A stretch of 45,006 nt of DNA from Chromera velia. Taxonomy: Eukaryota > Sar > Chromeraceae. Under the pieces are notes generated by a model that searched no databases, was not told where the DNA came from, and saw only the letters and a list, made by a program, of their open reading frames with translations. The position numbers and the translations under genes are program-made. Shown one piece after another: positions 23,431 to 34,700 of the stretch. Within the stretch, counting starts at the first letter, position 1; the number at the start of each line of letters is the position of its first letter. Where the stretch lies: positions 12,501-57,506 of the forward strand of contig JAHBMJ010000070.1 of NCBI GenBank assembly GCA_018398765.1, read 5' to 3'.

Positions 23431-25592
23431 ATGACAGACCAGCAAGAGCTACCGATGCCTTTTCCTTTTCCCGTTCCGTTGGAAGACGGTGTGGAAATTC
23501 GGGAGATCATCAGAGCTCTCGGATACGGCCCATCGACCTGCACCCAGACTCCTCCCCAGCAACATGTGGCCGCTCGGCTGAACTTTTTGATGACAACCGT
23601 TGACCTGCAGAGCACCGACGTAAAAGGGCTCTTCCGGGGGTGGGTGATCAATTTGATGCATCTTGCTGATCACTTCCCGAATGAGAAGATGCGCCATCTC
23701 TGCCAGTGCTATCTCCTTTATTTTATTGGTTCTGCGTCTGGCTGCCGCTGCTTGCACTCTTTTTCAGGAGGACTTCATCAATGGGGAGGAGAAGAACACG
23801 ATTCTTCTGCACTTCGTCGAAAGGTCTCTGACAGAGGGGCTATCAGCAGAAAAGACAGCACATGGGCTTTTTGTGGGAGGGGCGGGTATGTGCATCACCG
23901 ACCAGATGAAGCGAATTACCTTTTGCGCAGACTGCGTGCAGGACATGATCTTGTCGCACAGCGCTTTTCTTACTGAGGTCGCTGGCTCCATTCTCTCTGG
24001 TACACTGACGCCAGAGACAGCCCTGCAGAGACTAGAGCATTTGGGTTTAAACCCCCGAAAGTTTTATATCCTATCCAATGCGGCAGATGTAGACCAAACC
24101 TTCCATGCGGCCCAAGTCGCTGCGCAGAAAACAGACATCCCGATGCTCTCGTGGGTCCTCCAGACTTACGGAAAGTTCATTCGAACCCGTATCTCTGAAC
24201 GCAGTAATTCTGCCTCTGTTCCGTTGGGTGCCCGTGCTCTGATGGGAGCAGACACGGATGGTCTCTGTTGGGGTGGGACAGCGAACAGACGCGCCATGAG
24301 CAGAATCCGGGATGCAGTCCGGTTGTGGGATGGAAAGGTGGGGCTAATGTTTGGTACTTTTTTGTTTTCTCGTCCGCAGGGGAAGTCTGACAAGGGGAAT
24401 TTGACTGGCAGGGAGTTGGTTGCATGAACAGGCACTCTTCTGGAATGTCGCTTTTTTTTGGTTCTTCTGCCTGCTCAGCCGATGTGTACGTTGATGCTTT
24501 GGTTTGTGCGTGCATGAGCGTTGATGCTTTGGTTTGTGCGTGCATGGGCGTTGATGCTTTGGTTTGTGTGTGCATGAGCGTTGATGCTTTGGTTTGTGCG
24601 TGCATGAGCGTTGATGCTTTGGTTTGTGCGTGCATGAGCGTTGATGCTTTGGTTTGTGCATGAGCGTTGATGCTTTGGTTTGTGCGTGAGCATTGACGCT
24701 GCGTGTATTCGCATGATGTTTCTCTCTGCATGAACAAGCTGTCCGTCTGCATGCTTGGGCAAGGATGCAGGGTGCGTTTGCGGACTTTGTCGAATCGGAA
24801 TTCCTAAGTGGGGATTCGTCTGCGTCCTCTGTTATTCTGGATGAGGAGGAGAAACGGGCAATAGAGAGAGAGGTGAAGCGACAGAGGGGAACGGGTTGGG
24901 GGCTCAAACCCGCAAAGTCTCTTCCCCCCGTGTCTGCTGGTGGTGTGAACATGCAGCTTGAGGAGAAACAAAAGGAAGAAGAAGGGGAGGGGGAGATGGG
25001 GACGTTGTATGAGTCTCGTGTTCTTGCTTTTGAGAGACTGGTGGAGCACTTTGGCACAGGTGTATTCCCTGCCCTGGACTCCCTTGTTGACTTGGGGAGG
25101 GTGGATGCGGTGGATTTTCTTCTTCGAGCGTACACCATCGATTTGTCAACTCCTCTGACTGACAATCTGGAGGACATTTTAGAAGCGGAGAGAGCGGAAG
25201 GGAAAGAAGGACAGGAAGGGGGGGAAAAAGAAGTGTGCGGCATTTGCCATGCTGCTATCGTCCACCCCGTGACTTTAGAGTGCAACGGCCGACACACTTT
25301 CTGCAGTGTGTGTCTGCGGAGAGTCCGGTATCCCAGTGCAGATCGGCCATACGTCCCGTGTCCGATGTGTCGGGAAGAGGTCTGGTTCCCCTACGGATAT
25401 AAATCGATGTCGGACAGACAGGCCAAATCGCTCCGTGAATGGATCACTAGAGAGGGGGGGGCTAGTACGAATCCGGCAGATGAACAGTCAGACGAAGAAG
25501 AGTGTGACCCGTCAACCAGACACCAGAGCAAGGCAGAGAGACCCCCTCTGTGGTGGGCCCGCAAGTGGTGGGAGGAGAAGGGGAGGCTCTAG
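23431..25592 (+). CDS. C3HC4 RING-finger protein, putative E3 ubiquitin ligase
   Basis: Proposed exons: 23431-23643, 23768-24337, 24380-24418 and 24771-25592, about 547 aa. The acceptors (TTTTTCAG at 23767, CGTCCGCAG at 24379, GATGCAG at 24770) are clear; the donors are less sure, and the 42-nt intron 24338-24379 could be retained because it stays in frame. Near residues 430-474 lies a RING finger: CGIC, then C-x-GRHTFCSVC, then CPMC. It would bind two zincs and recruit an E2 enzyme. The segment before it is acidic and coiled (EEKQKEEEGEGE). The ~260 N-terminal residues match no family I recognise. The C-terminus is Trp-rich (PPLWWARKWWEEK). The start ATG at 23431 is the first in frame. Confidence 0.65.
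24489..24692 (+). repeat. 30-bp minisatellite, ~7 copies, in an intron
   Basis: The unit CGTTGATGCTTTGGTTTGTG plus CGTGCATGAG repeats head to tail from 24489, with starts every 30 bp to 24639 and a final unit shortened by 4 bp. Copies differ at only a few positions, so the array is young. It sits inside the proposed 352-nt intron 24419-24770 of the RING gene. It is open on both strands, but I treat it as intronic. Confidence 0.88.
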
Positions 25593-26086
25593 GACAAGGC
25601 GGACACTTTAGGGTCGTGTCTGTTTGCGGTTTCGGTTGCCGCCTGTTCCATTGGAGTGATGGAGATGCTCTGCAGGGACTTTGGGGTGGATCCCTCGACG
25701 GTCGGTCGGTCGAATTGGTGTATGTCAACATGATCTGGAGTTTGCTTAATTCTTTTTTGAATTTGTGTATGGAAGCTCAAACCAACAAGCTTGGCATCGG
25801 AGCGGCGGAGAAAGAGGGTCGCTCTGTAACCAGTAAGGCTTCTTGCCTCTGCTGCTTTACGGAAAAGTCTCTTCGTGTCTGCATGCGCAACATGCTTGGA
25901 TTGCAAACGTTTGACGACTGTAACCGAATGTTTGCCTCATGCAGGCTAGATTGAATACAACTATCGTATGTTTTCTTGACATGCAGCTAGTCTAAGATTG
26001 ATGGATCTTTGCTTCTCATGCAGATGTCACAGATCACCTCCCTTGTCCCCCCATGCATGGTCTGTCTCTTCTTTGCTCTGTTTCTC

Positions 26087-26124
<38 letters not shown>

Positions 26125-26180
26125 TTCTCTGTGCGTGGGTGCTTGCGGTGTGTTCATGTGTTCGTGCGATGATATGTATG
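25593..26180 (+). other. Region after RING gene stop, possible introns or 3' UTR
   Basis: The open frame through 25618-25954 contains a plausible acceptor (GATGCTCTGCAG, near 25675) but no domain I recognise. A (CT)n microsatellite lies at about 26090-26121. This is compatible with intron and UTR sequence between the RING ORF and the ankyrin-like exon. Confidence 0.35.
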
Positions 26181-26402
26181 CAGGCATCGTTCCTTGGCAG
26201 ATCGATGCTCCGGGTTGCCGTGACGTGCGACCAGATGGTCTCTGCGCAGTGGCTTCTCTCTCGTGCCCCCTCGTTGGTGAGTCAGGTCTGTCGGGAGGAC
26301 AGGAAGACCCCCGTGGACGCGGCGATTCTTTCGGGCCAATCCCAGATGGTCTTCTTGCTAGAGTTGCACATGCATCTCTCATGCGCAGCTAGCTGCCTTT
26401 GA
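26181..26402 (+). CDS. Possible terminal exon with ankyrin-like repeats
   Basis: After a convincing acceptor (GATATGTATGCAG, ending 26180) the frame reads GRSMLRVAVTCDQMVSAQWL and then KTPVDAAILSGQSQMVFLLE, ending at TGA 26400-26402. The spacing of GxxxLxxAV...LL and TPxDAA...G...LL resembles two ankyrin repeats. It lies 590 bp after the stop of the RING gene on the same strand. It could be an alternative 3' exon of that gene or the tail of a separate gene. I could not define the exon that joins it. Confidence 0.4.
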   Translation, partial: QASFLGRSMLRVAVTCDQMVSAQWLLSRAPSLVSQVCREDRKTPVDAAILSGQSQMVFLLELHMHLSCAASCL

Positions 26403-28225
26403 AGACTGCTGAAGAGTCGTTTTGGAAAGACGTGGTTTTGGGGAGTGAGGATGAAGAGGTAGGGGGGAGAAGCGAANGGGGGGGAAGGACAAGGAGGAAG
26501 AGACAAAGAAAAAGAACTGCGAGCGATTGAGAGCGATCCGGATACGGGAAGCAAAGAACGTCAAAGTTCGTTCTCGATGGTCTTGAAGGAAGACTTCCCC
26601 CCCCTCTCTGCTTGCACCTAACTGTCCTGTAGGGGGGGAAATTGAGAAGAAGCAAGATTTTTTCTTCCGGATAAAGAGGGAGAGCGACTTCTTCCCTTTC
26701 TTCCTCCCTGCCTTCTGGGGGGAACGCTTTTGGTTTCGTTTCTTAGCATCGCGCTTTGTCTCTTGTCCTGCTTTCTGTGTTGTCTTCGCACCCCCCCTTG
26801 TGTTCTGTCGATCATTTCTACGGCTCGCTTCTTGTCTGGATTTGTTTGGCCAGAATGATAAACAAAAACTTACATTGATCACGTCGCGGGTCTCGCTTGA
26901 GTCTACTTGGTCCAACCCACGCAATGGTCCACTGCAGCACATATCGTTCATTCAACAGAAAACAGATTCAACAGCGCCGAGTTATCTCTTTCTCCCTTCC
27001 CTCCCCTGGGACCTTCTTCCTTTGCGTTTGCCTTTTTGGCTCTTCCTTCTGTCCTGCTGTCCAACCGTTGTTTTATTTTTCTGTACATCGATCTCCGTTC
27101 TTTCTTTATCAAAGACAGGATATTCCATCACGAGAAGCACTTCATCTTCGACTATCTGAATCCCTAACCATCCTTCACAGAACTGGCACGTCCTCTTTTC
27201 TAATTGTATCTTTTTCTCCCCTCTTGCCAGAATTTTCCCCCGTGTCGCAGCAACGCAGCCAAGCCTAGAGCCAAACAGCTGTCCCCCAGTCTGCACGCCG
27301 CTCTTCTTTTGTGTTCCGACCTGGGCGCTACTCTCGTGTAACAGAAAGGGCCTTCAAAGGGGCCTTTCCTATTCTTTGTCTATCTATTCGCATTTTTGTG
27401 CCCGCCTTCCTGCCAGTTCTGTCTTTGAAGAAAGATCGAGAGATGGAGACAATTTCCATTTGAGAACTGTCTGTGCACATCGTCCTGCCAGCCCCGTCTT
27501 TTCGTTTGAATCGTTTCTGCTCCTTTCTTCTAGTTTTTTATTTCTCTCTATTCTTTCTCCGAATGCATCTTTCTTCTTCTCGCGATCGTCTAACTCGTTT
27601 TTTGTTATCTTCCGCAGCCATCTTTCCATCCAGTCGACTCTTTCCGGAACTACTCTCGTAAGCGGGGCCAGAGTCCTATATATGTGTGTAAGCGCCCCCT
27701 GCAGACAGGACTCCTCTAGGGACTCCTGCTGCCAGTGTGGGTTACTACAATTCCATGGTTGAGATTGGTACTATCATAACAAATATAAATATCACACATT
27801 AAAATTTAATTATGTTTTGGCTCGTATTAGCAGCATGATTAGCTACTATAACACCGATAACCGTTATTTGGGGGTCAAATACCGAATTTATAGGTATATT
27901 GATTAATTGATTGATTGATAAGTTCCATATATAAGCTGGGGTATAAGGTATTTATTTAGGTATTTGTAATTAACTCTCAAGGAGTTCAGGGAATCGTTCA
28001 GGGTCAACGATCTAAAATCGGGTATGTGTTACAGAATATGTTGTTCCAGATCGAGAGTTTAGGGAGAGTTCATGAAGCAATTTTATTCGTGTATATATAT
28101 TACGACCAAATCACCTAAATATAGGTAGTGTCCTAGATAGTGTCAGCGACAAACACCCTAGCAAACACCGCAAGTTATTAAACCACAATTAAAGTTTTTT
28201 TTACCCAGTTTTCCTAGGCATGTCA
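26403..28225. other. Gene-poor pyrimidine- and AT-rich region
   Basis: The part 26580-27660 is strongly pyrimidine-rich on the plus strand, which produces many spurious ORFs with Ser/Phe/Leu-rich products. One N occurs at 26477 inside a G run. From about 27760 the DNA is AT-rich. I find no domain, no splice-supported exon and no RNA gene. Confidence 0.5.
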
Positions 28226-28420
28226 CAGTAAAAAAAAGAAAAGAAAAAAAGTCTCTAGAAAAACGAGTTATCTACTTTTTTTTTTTTTTTTTTTTTTTTT
28301 TTGCCTGCAACACTTGTGCACACACCGATGCAATAGCTAAACAACAGTTGTTTTAGACAAAAAAAAAAGAAGAAAAAAAAAGTATCTGACAAAGAGAATT
28401 ATTTACTTTTTTTTTTCTTT
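28226..28420. repeat. Duplicated A-tract/T-tract module
   Basis: An A/G-tract, then about 25 nt of unique sequence, then a T-tract (27 Ts at 28276-28302) is followed about 130 bp downstream by a diverged second copy with the same order: A-tract from 28359, unique part, and Ts at 28407-28416. The unique parts match weakly (GAGTTATCTAC versus GAATTATTTAC). Each could fold as a poly(A)/poly(T) hairpin. Confidence 0.55.
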
Positions 28421-28701
28421 GTGATAACCCTAGTAGTTTTCAAGTTATACTAATCATTTCATATTTTAATTTTCATACATAATTGCTTAAATATACTGAA
28501 AACGGTAAGTTTAAATATTATTGCAGAGTACCGCTAGGAGTACCGTTATTTACTAGGTTATATTTAAGTCATAACCGGTATGCGGTATTCAACAACTCTA
28601 TTACTATGAAAAAATAATATTTTGTAGCCCAATAATGTCATCATCTAAAAGGAGTGCAACTTTGTGCAAGTAAAATTGTTTTTCTAGTTGTCTTTCACAT
28701 T
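28421..28701. other. AT-rich 3' flank of helicase-PARP gene
   Basis: AT-rich sequence immediately downstream of the minus-strand gene, probably including its 3' UTR and polyadenylation region. No separate gene is seen. Confidence 0.4.
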
Positions 28702-31700
28702 TTACCATGCAAACTTAATCACAAAAGCAGGAAGCGTACGGCGAGACTCCCTGACAACAAAAAATCCAGTGGTGTGGTCACTTTTCTTGCAGACACGGGC
28801 TCGGACGAGAAGCATTTTGCTGCCTCCTCTACAATAACTATGGGAAGTGTTCGGGTCGCATCCCAAATAAACGCCCCTCCCATGTGCATCTCCACTCGAA
28901 ATCCGCACACCGTCTTCCCCCCCCGCTTTGAGACCGTTCTCTGCGATGCTCATCATGTTCTGTTCCGGCGTGCCGTGCACACAGATGTGCTCTTCAAGGC
29001 GACAGCCGCACTTCTGTTCGTGCGCCTTGCTTGCCGCCTCGAACTCCTTCAAAAGCTGAGGGTTGTTCACCACCTCCACTCCCTGGACCTTCCATGTGGA
29101 GTGGGCCCTTAGGCGAAGAAAACCTGCCTCCGCAATGCACCACTGCTGGGCGTTCCGTTCCAGTCAGGCACGCTCAGCGCGGAGGGAGGAGGTCGGGTCA
29201 GGTCAACCAGCGGCCTCCTGGAGGAAAGAACGCGTGGAGGTGCAACGGCAGCCTGCGTAGAGGTGTCAAAGCGCACAACGAATTTGGGGAGGGCGAGGGC
29301 CTCATCGTAGATGATCAACTCGTCGTTCCGCACCCCCCCGTGCCGAGTCGTCTCTCTAGGGGCCATGACAGAATCAAATCCTGCCATTTGCATCTTCGAA
29401 AGATCCACATCGAACCATCTTCCCTGACTGTTCTTCTTGACGGCATCACTCAATGACTTCGGCATCTTCGTGTTGAAGCCCGCACTCAAATTCAGAACGC
29501 GACCCTTCACGACCTCACAGACGATCAGAAGACCGCTGCCCTTCGTGTACAGTCGCTGCGCGGACTTCGTGGAGTTTCTCGCGAAGTACACACCCTGCCC
29601 GAACATGTTTGTGTCCTTCCTCTCAGGCAGCCGGAAACCAGTCTTGCAAATGGCATCCGTCGCCTCGGCAGTGGTCCCATGAAAGAGCAACTCTGGGTCG
29701 AGCTGGTGGGGTCGTGTGTGTCTGCATTCACGCAGCCGTCTCTTCGCTTCGTGAAACCGTTTGGTTAGGGATGCGTTGACGACGACTTCGATGTCCACTA
29801 CGACGAGGGCACCGTGGTGCGCTTGCAGCGCGGAGTGCTCGGTGAGGTCCTTGATTCGGAGGTACTGGTCGCCCCAGTCGGGGTCCTCGTGGGTGATGCG
29901 GCGTCTGACTATGTTAGTGCGCTCGAGCTTCCGGAGTTCTTGCTGGCCCTCTTCGTGAATCATGCGGAGGACATCTCTGTTCATCTCCTCCAACTTCCTT
30001 TCCTCTACCTCTCGGAGCCTCTCACACTGACGGCACTTGTCGGGGTCCAGACAGGGGTCTGAACACTTCTGCGTGCACGGGTGACTGTATGCACACGCAA
30101 GGGGGCGGTTGCAGATGGAGTGACAAACGACACGGTCCACCTGCTGATTGCAGTGCTTCTTCAACTCCTTGTGGGAGGGGTCGCGGGGGCAGGGGATGAG
30201 CTGCTCTACAGAGCACTCAGATGCCTCCAAACACCTCTCGCCACAGCGATTCGGACAAACATGACCACAAGAAAGGGTGCGCAGACAGGGTCTCTGACAG
30301 TCGAGCGGTTCATTGCGCAGAGAGCACTGCGTCTTACCGGGACGATGACACTTCTGGCACGTAACGGAGACGGGAAACTTGCATGCACGGCTCCCGTCCT
30401 CTTCCCGCACTCTGCACTGCACAGTCCACTTGTGCTTGTCGGGCTCTATTTCACAAACCATCTGCACACTGTCCGTGCAGAGGTCCGCCTTGTGGAAACT
30501 CTCATTGTCCCCGTGACAGGTCAGACGGCACTCATGCAGACGGCATTCTTTCACACAACCGCACAGCTCTCCGCAGAGAGACAACTCAGCAGACGGGTCT
30601 AAACTGTCGGGGGTGCTGCTGGAGAGCTGTCTCGCTTTTCCCTTGTGCTTGTCACAGGAGAGCTGCAGAGTTGAGGTAGGACTGAGGGAGTTGACAAGAG
30701 CGCCCCATACAGGGGCGGGTCGGAAGGTGGCAGCGTTTCCGACAAACACCACCAGGCTGCGGGCACGGGACTGTGCGACGCACCTTCTGTTTCTTTTGGA
30801 AAGGAACCCGATCCCTTTCTTCTGGTTGTTTCGGGTCATCGACACAATCACAACGTCATCCTCGTCCCCCTGGAACTCGTCAACTGTCACCACATTCACA
30901 CGCCGGTCCTCCCGACGGAGGGGCCCCGGCATGCCTTGCCCCTCGCCCTTGCCCATTCCCCCCTCCTGGGGCCTCTTGTGGGCCCTGTGGGGGTCCACGT
31001 AGACTACTCAGGCAAGCCTGGAGTCACTCCGTGCGAAGTCCTCAACCCTGCGACGGATGAGAATCTTCTGCCCAACATAGGCAGCAAGGATGGTGACTGT
31101 CATACCGCAGTTGCCTGCGATCAGCAGGGCCAAACGCACGCACAGCTCTGCCTCGTTAGAGTTGCTCTTGGAGGTCGACGAAGGCCCCCCTCCTCCTTCA
31201 GACAGGTCCCCTAACTCGGGGTGTGCGTGGTCCCACCAGATGGCGTGTCTGGCACTGGGGGAGGATCTGAGGCAGAAGGGAAGGGGGATCTCGGATACTC
31301 GCGAGTGGTTGTCCCTCAGATGCGGATAAATATCCAAAAGAAGCCGGGAAATCTCCGGATGCATCCTGTTCTGCATGGACAGTTGGCAATTGCCCCTCAA
31401 GCCTGCCTGCAACAGTCTCTCGAACATGGAAACATCAAAGCGGTTGTGAAGGACAAGATCGTAGCTGTTCACAGGCGGTCTCAGCTGTTCGTGGTCGCCT
31501 ATGAGAATGAGGTGTTTGACGGAAGGGGGGAGCGCTGCTCTAAGGGCGGGCTCGCTGATTTCTGCTGCCTCTTCGACGATGCAGACGGTGGGCTGGAGCT
31601 CTCTGAGCAGATCCATCTGGATGCATGCGTTGGTGATCGTCATCGCAACAACGCGGGCATGGGTCTTCAATGCGTCTGCATCTGAACGGCACTGGGCACC

Positions 31701-34700
31701 TCTTAGCTGGCGCTGGACGCTCAGGAGCGTGCGTGAGTGCTCTCGGAGGTGTTTGATTTGGGGAGAAATCCTGCGGAGGATCAGACCGAGAGCCAGCGGC
31801 TATGCGTCAGTGAGGGGGTCGAGAGCCTCTAGCTCGGCATCGCTCTGAGAGGATGACGCAGAAAGGGGCAGGGAGGGAATGAAACGATTGTTTTGGGACT
31901 CCAACTGGAGGGCAAAATGGAGGAGACGGGTGGGAGAGAAGTCAATGGGGAAGAACTTGCTTCTCTCTTCATCGTCCTTCTTTCCATCCTTTCCCTTCTT
32001 CCCTCCCCTATCCCCCCCTGTCCAAAGAAGATTCTCTAGTTCTCTCCTCTCCCGCGTCTCCTCTATCACCGCCTCCTCATCCTCCTCTATCTCCCCCCCC
32101 TCCTCCCCCTCGTCTGATGACCCGTCCTCCTCCACATGTCCCTTCTCAGAACCTCTCCCTTGAGCCCCCCCTGTGTGTTGCTGCGTCTTCTGTGACGGAC
32201 CACTCGAGACTTTCTCGCCCGCTTTCTTCCACACCGCAACCCTGCCTCCAGTCCCCCCCAAAGCAACAGAGGTCGAATTGGAGGGAGAGGGCACAGGCAA
32301 AACAGCAGGCACCCACGTGGACCGCGTGGGACCAGAGGAGGACAAGGAGGAAGTGGAGGGTCCTTCCTGGACGACTCTCTCTGTGTGGCTGGCTGCTTTG
32401 GGGTTCTTCGAGGATTGTTGGGTTTGGGGAAGAGGCTTGTGAGGCGGAAACGGGTCGGTACGGAGCGAATCGGGTGCGCGCTCATTTTTGAGGTGGGAAG
32501 ACTTCCACCCCTCTACCGCGAGAGCGAGAAGACGCCACTCATCCCTGTCGGAGAAGACCGACGAGATGGCCTTCCCACTTGCCAATCTCCCAATTACAAC
32601 CTTCTTCAAACCCTCCCAGTACCTCCGGTTGTCCTCATCGACAGCCTTGTCCTTCCTTCTCCGCGCAAGCTCGCGCACGTCTGCGAGCGCAACGATTTTC
32701 TGTACGGCTTCTACCCCCATCCCATCACGAACATCCTCCGGACCGAGAAGGGAAACCACGAGGTCTGCGGGGGTCTGCCGATGCCCGCTGGTCTGGGAGG
32801 ACAGAGACGGGTCCTGAGAAACGTACAGAAATAGGGGGAGAAAGTAGAAAGTTATTCCTTCTGTTGTCACACTGGAAAAAAACATTGTCATGTCCTGCTC
32901 CTGCCACTTTTGTTGTTTTCAAAGCGCTGTATGCTTTGTGTGCAGACAAACTTCTAATGCAAAAAAGTACTGAGTCTGCAAACGCTTCGATTCGTATTTT
33001 TGTGAGACAAATTAGAGCGTCCCTCTAGGATTCAACGAGGGTCGGTCGGCAGAGAGCAGGCCGGGGAGAAATTGAGGAGTCTGATACTACTGGAACTTCT
33101 TAATCAAACAAGCTGGCTGACCTCTGTGTCGCCATCACCCTTCTTTCTGGCGTTGCCAAACATTCCCTCGAGTGCACTACACAGACGCCGAAGCTCAGTC
33201 TCCAAATCTTTCCTTTTCTCGAAAAGCGATTCTCCCTCTCCCTTTGCCGCCTTCCCCTTCCGCTTCCTCCCCCCCCCCAACAAATCCTCATCCTCCTCCA
33301 TCTGTTGCCGTCTCGAGTCATTCCTGACCCGGAAAGATGCCAACGAACACGCCTCGAGCTCCTCATCCTGACTCCGGCTGCCAAGCCGCGCCACCACAGA
33401 GAAGCCCATCGCCCGACCGCAATGTTTGGAGAACTCATCTAGTGCATGATTCTTGTAGGTCAGCACTAGCACGGGACTCGCACGCCCTCTAGAGAAGGAG
33501 GCTGAACCTCTGAGTCCAAATTGATCTGCTTCAAAGTGCTGGTGTAAAGTGTCCCACAGCATCTCTGCAACCATTGAGCCTACAAATGTCTTTCCCGTCC
33601 CCGGGGGACCCTGCACGAGGGCCAGGCGATGGGACAACGTCGCCATCACCGCTTTCTTCTGCTTCTCGTCAAGAGAGACCTCTTGCTTCATCTGTATGCT
33701 CTTGCGCCTCTCCACCTCCCTCACCCTCTCTTCCAGAGGCACACAGTCGTGCTGGAGATACTCAGGGGGTCCGTTCTCCCCCCGCACCTGCACAATCAAA
33801 TCAGACACCGAGGGACCTCTCAAGGGGCCTGGGGGAGGTTCCACGTCTTCCCCTCCCTTACATCGCTGAAGGGACCGAAGGACTGGCTCCACGCTGTTGT
33901 AGTACACAGGGGACCGGAGGGCACACAGCTCCCTTTTGTCCCCCAAAACTGCAAGCGCACGCAGGCCCGCGTCTGCCGTGCGGCTCTGTTCCCCCGCCCT
34001 CAAATTCCCGCTTTCCCCCCCCGCGTCGATCTGCTGAAGAGACCTAGGCTGTAAATCGAGCACCAGAGCTCCACTCGCCCCTCCCTCCATAACGTCCTCA
34101 ACAGTACAAAAGAGAAGCTCGGAAAATCCGTCTCCCAGACAGAGACAGAGAAGCTCACCAAATTTGACCTGCACCCGTCCCCCCCCCCTCCCCTTTCCCT
34201 TCACCGGGGCCCTCCACGGTCTCAAACTGACGCACAGATTGAAAGGCGATTCGAGGGGCCGAGCCGCGGCACTCACGCGGAGAGTCCGCACGCCCTCAAC
34301 CCGGCAGCGGCAGAGGAATCGCTCCTCAATCCTGCTGGGTGCAGACCCACCCCTCAGCTTCTGCACTAACTGCCTCAATTCACCATGCATGTCCTCTCTC
34401 AACAACTTCGCGTACGTAGAGAAGTACTCTGACGCAGACGCGTACGTGTTTTGGACCACTGGGAGTGCCGTTTTCCCCCCTCCCCCTTTCCCGACCGACG
34501 GGTCGCTTCCCCCTCGAACAAGAAAGTCCAATGCGCAGGGGAGTGCAGGAAGCGAATGCCACGGCATGTGCTGCACGCTCCCCGTGTGGAGCGCCAGCCC
34601 CTCCTCCATTGCATCTGACACAGTCTGTGCAAGTGCCGCAAGAACCCCACCCGCTGGACCCACGGAGAGCGCACGGAACAGCGCAAAGCAGTCGTTCAGC

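Noticed and set aside
24424..24663. ORF with VDALVCACMS repeats
   Set aside because: It is the 30-bp minisatellite read in frame, lying between a plausible donor and acceptor; likely intron.
26379..26951. 190-codon basic ORF on the minus strand
   Set aside because: Antisense of a pyrimidine-rich stretch, contains an N, low-complexity Lys/Arg/Gln, no domain and no splice context.
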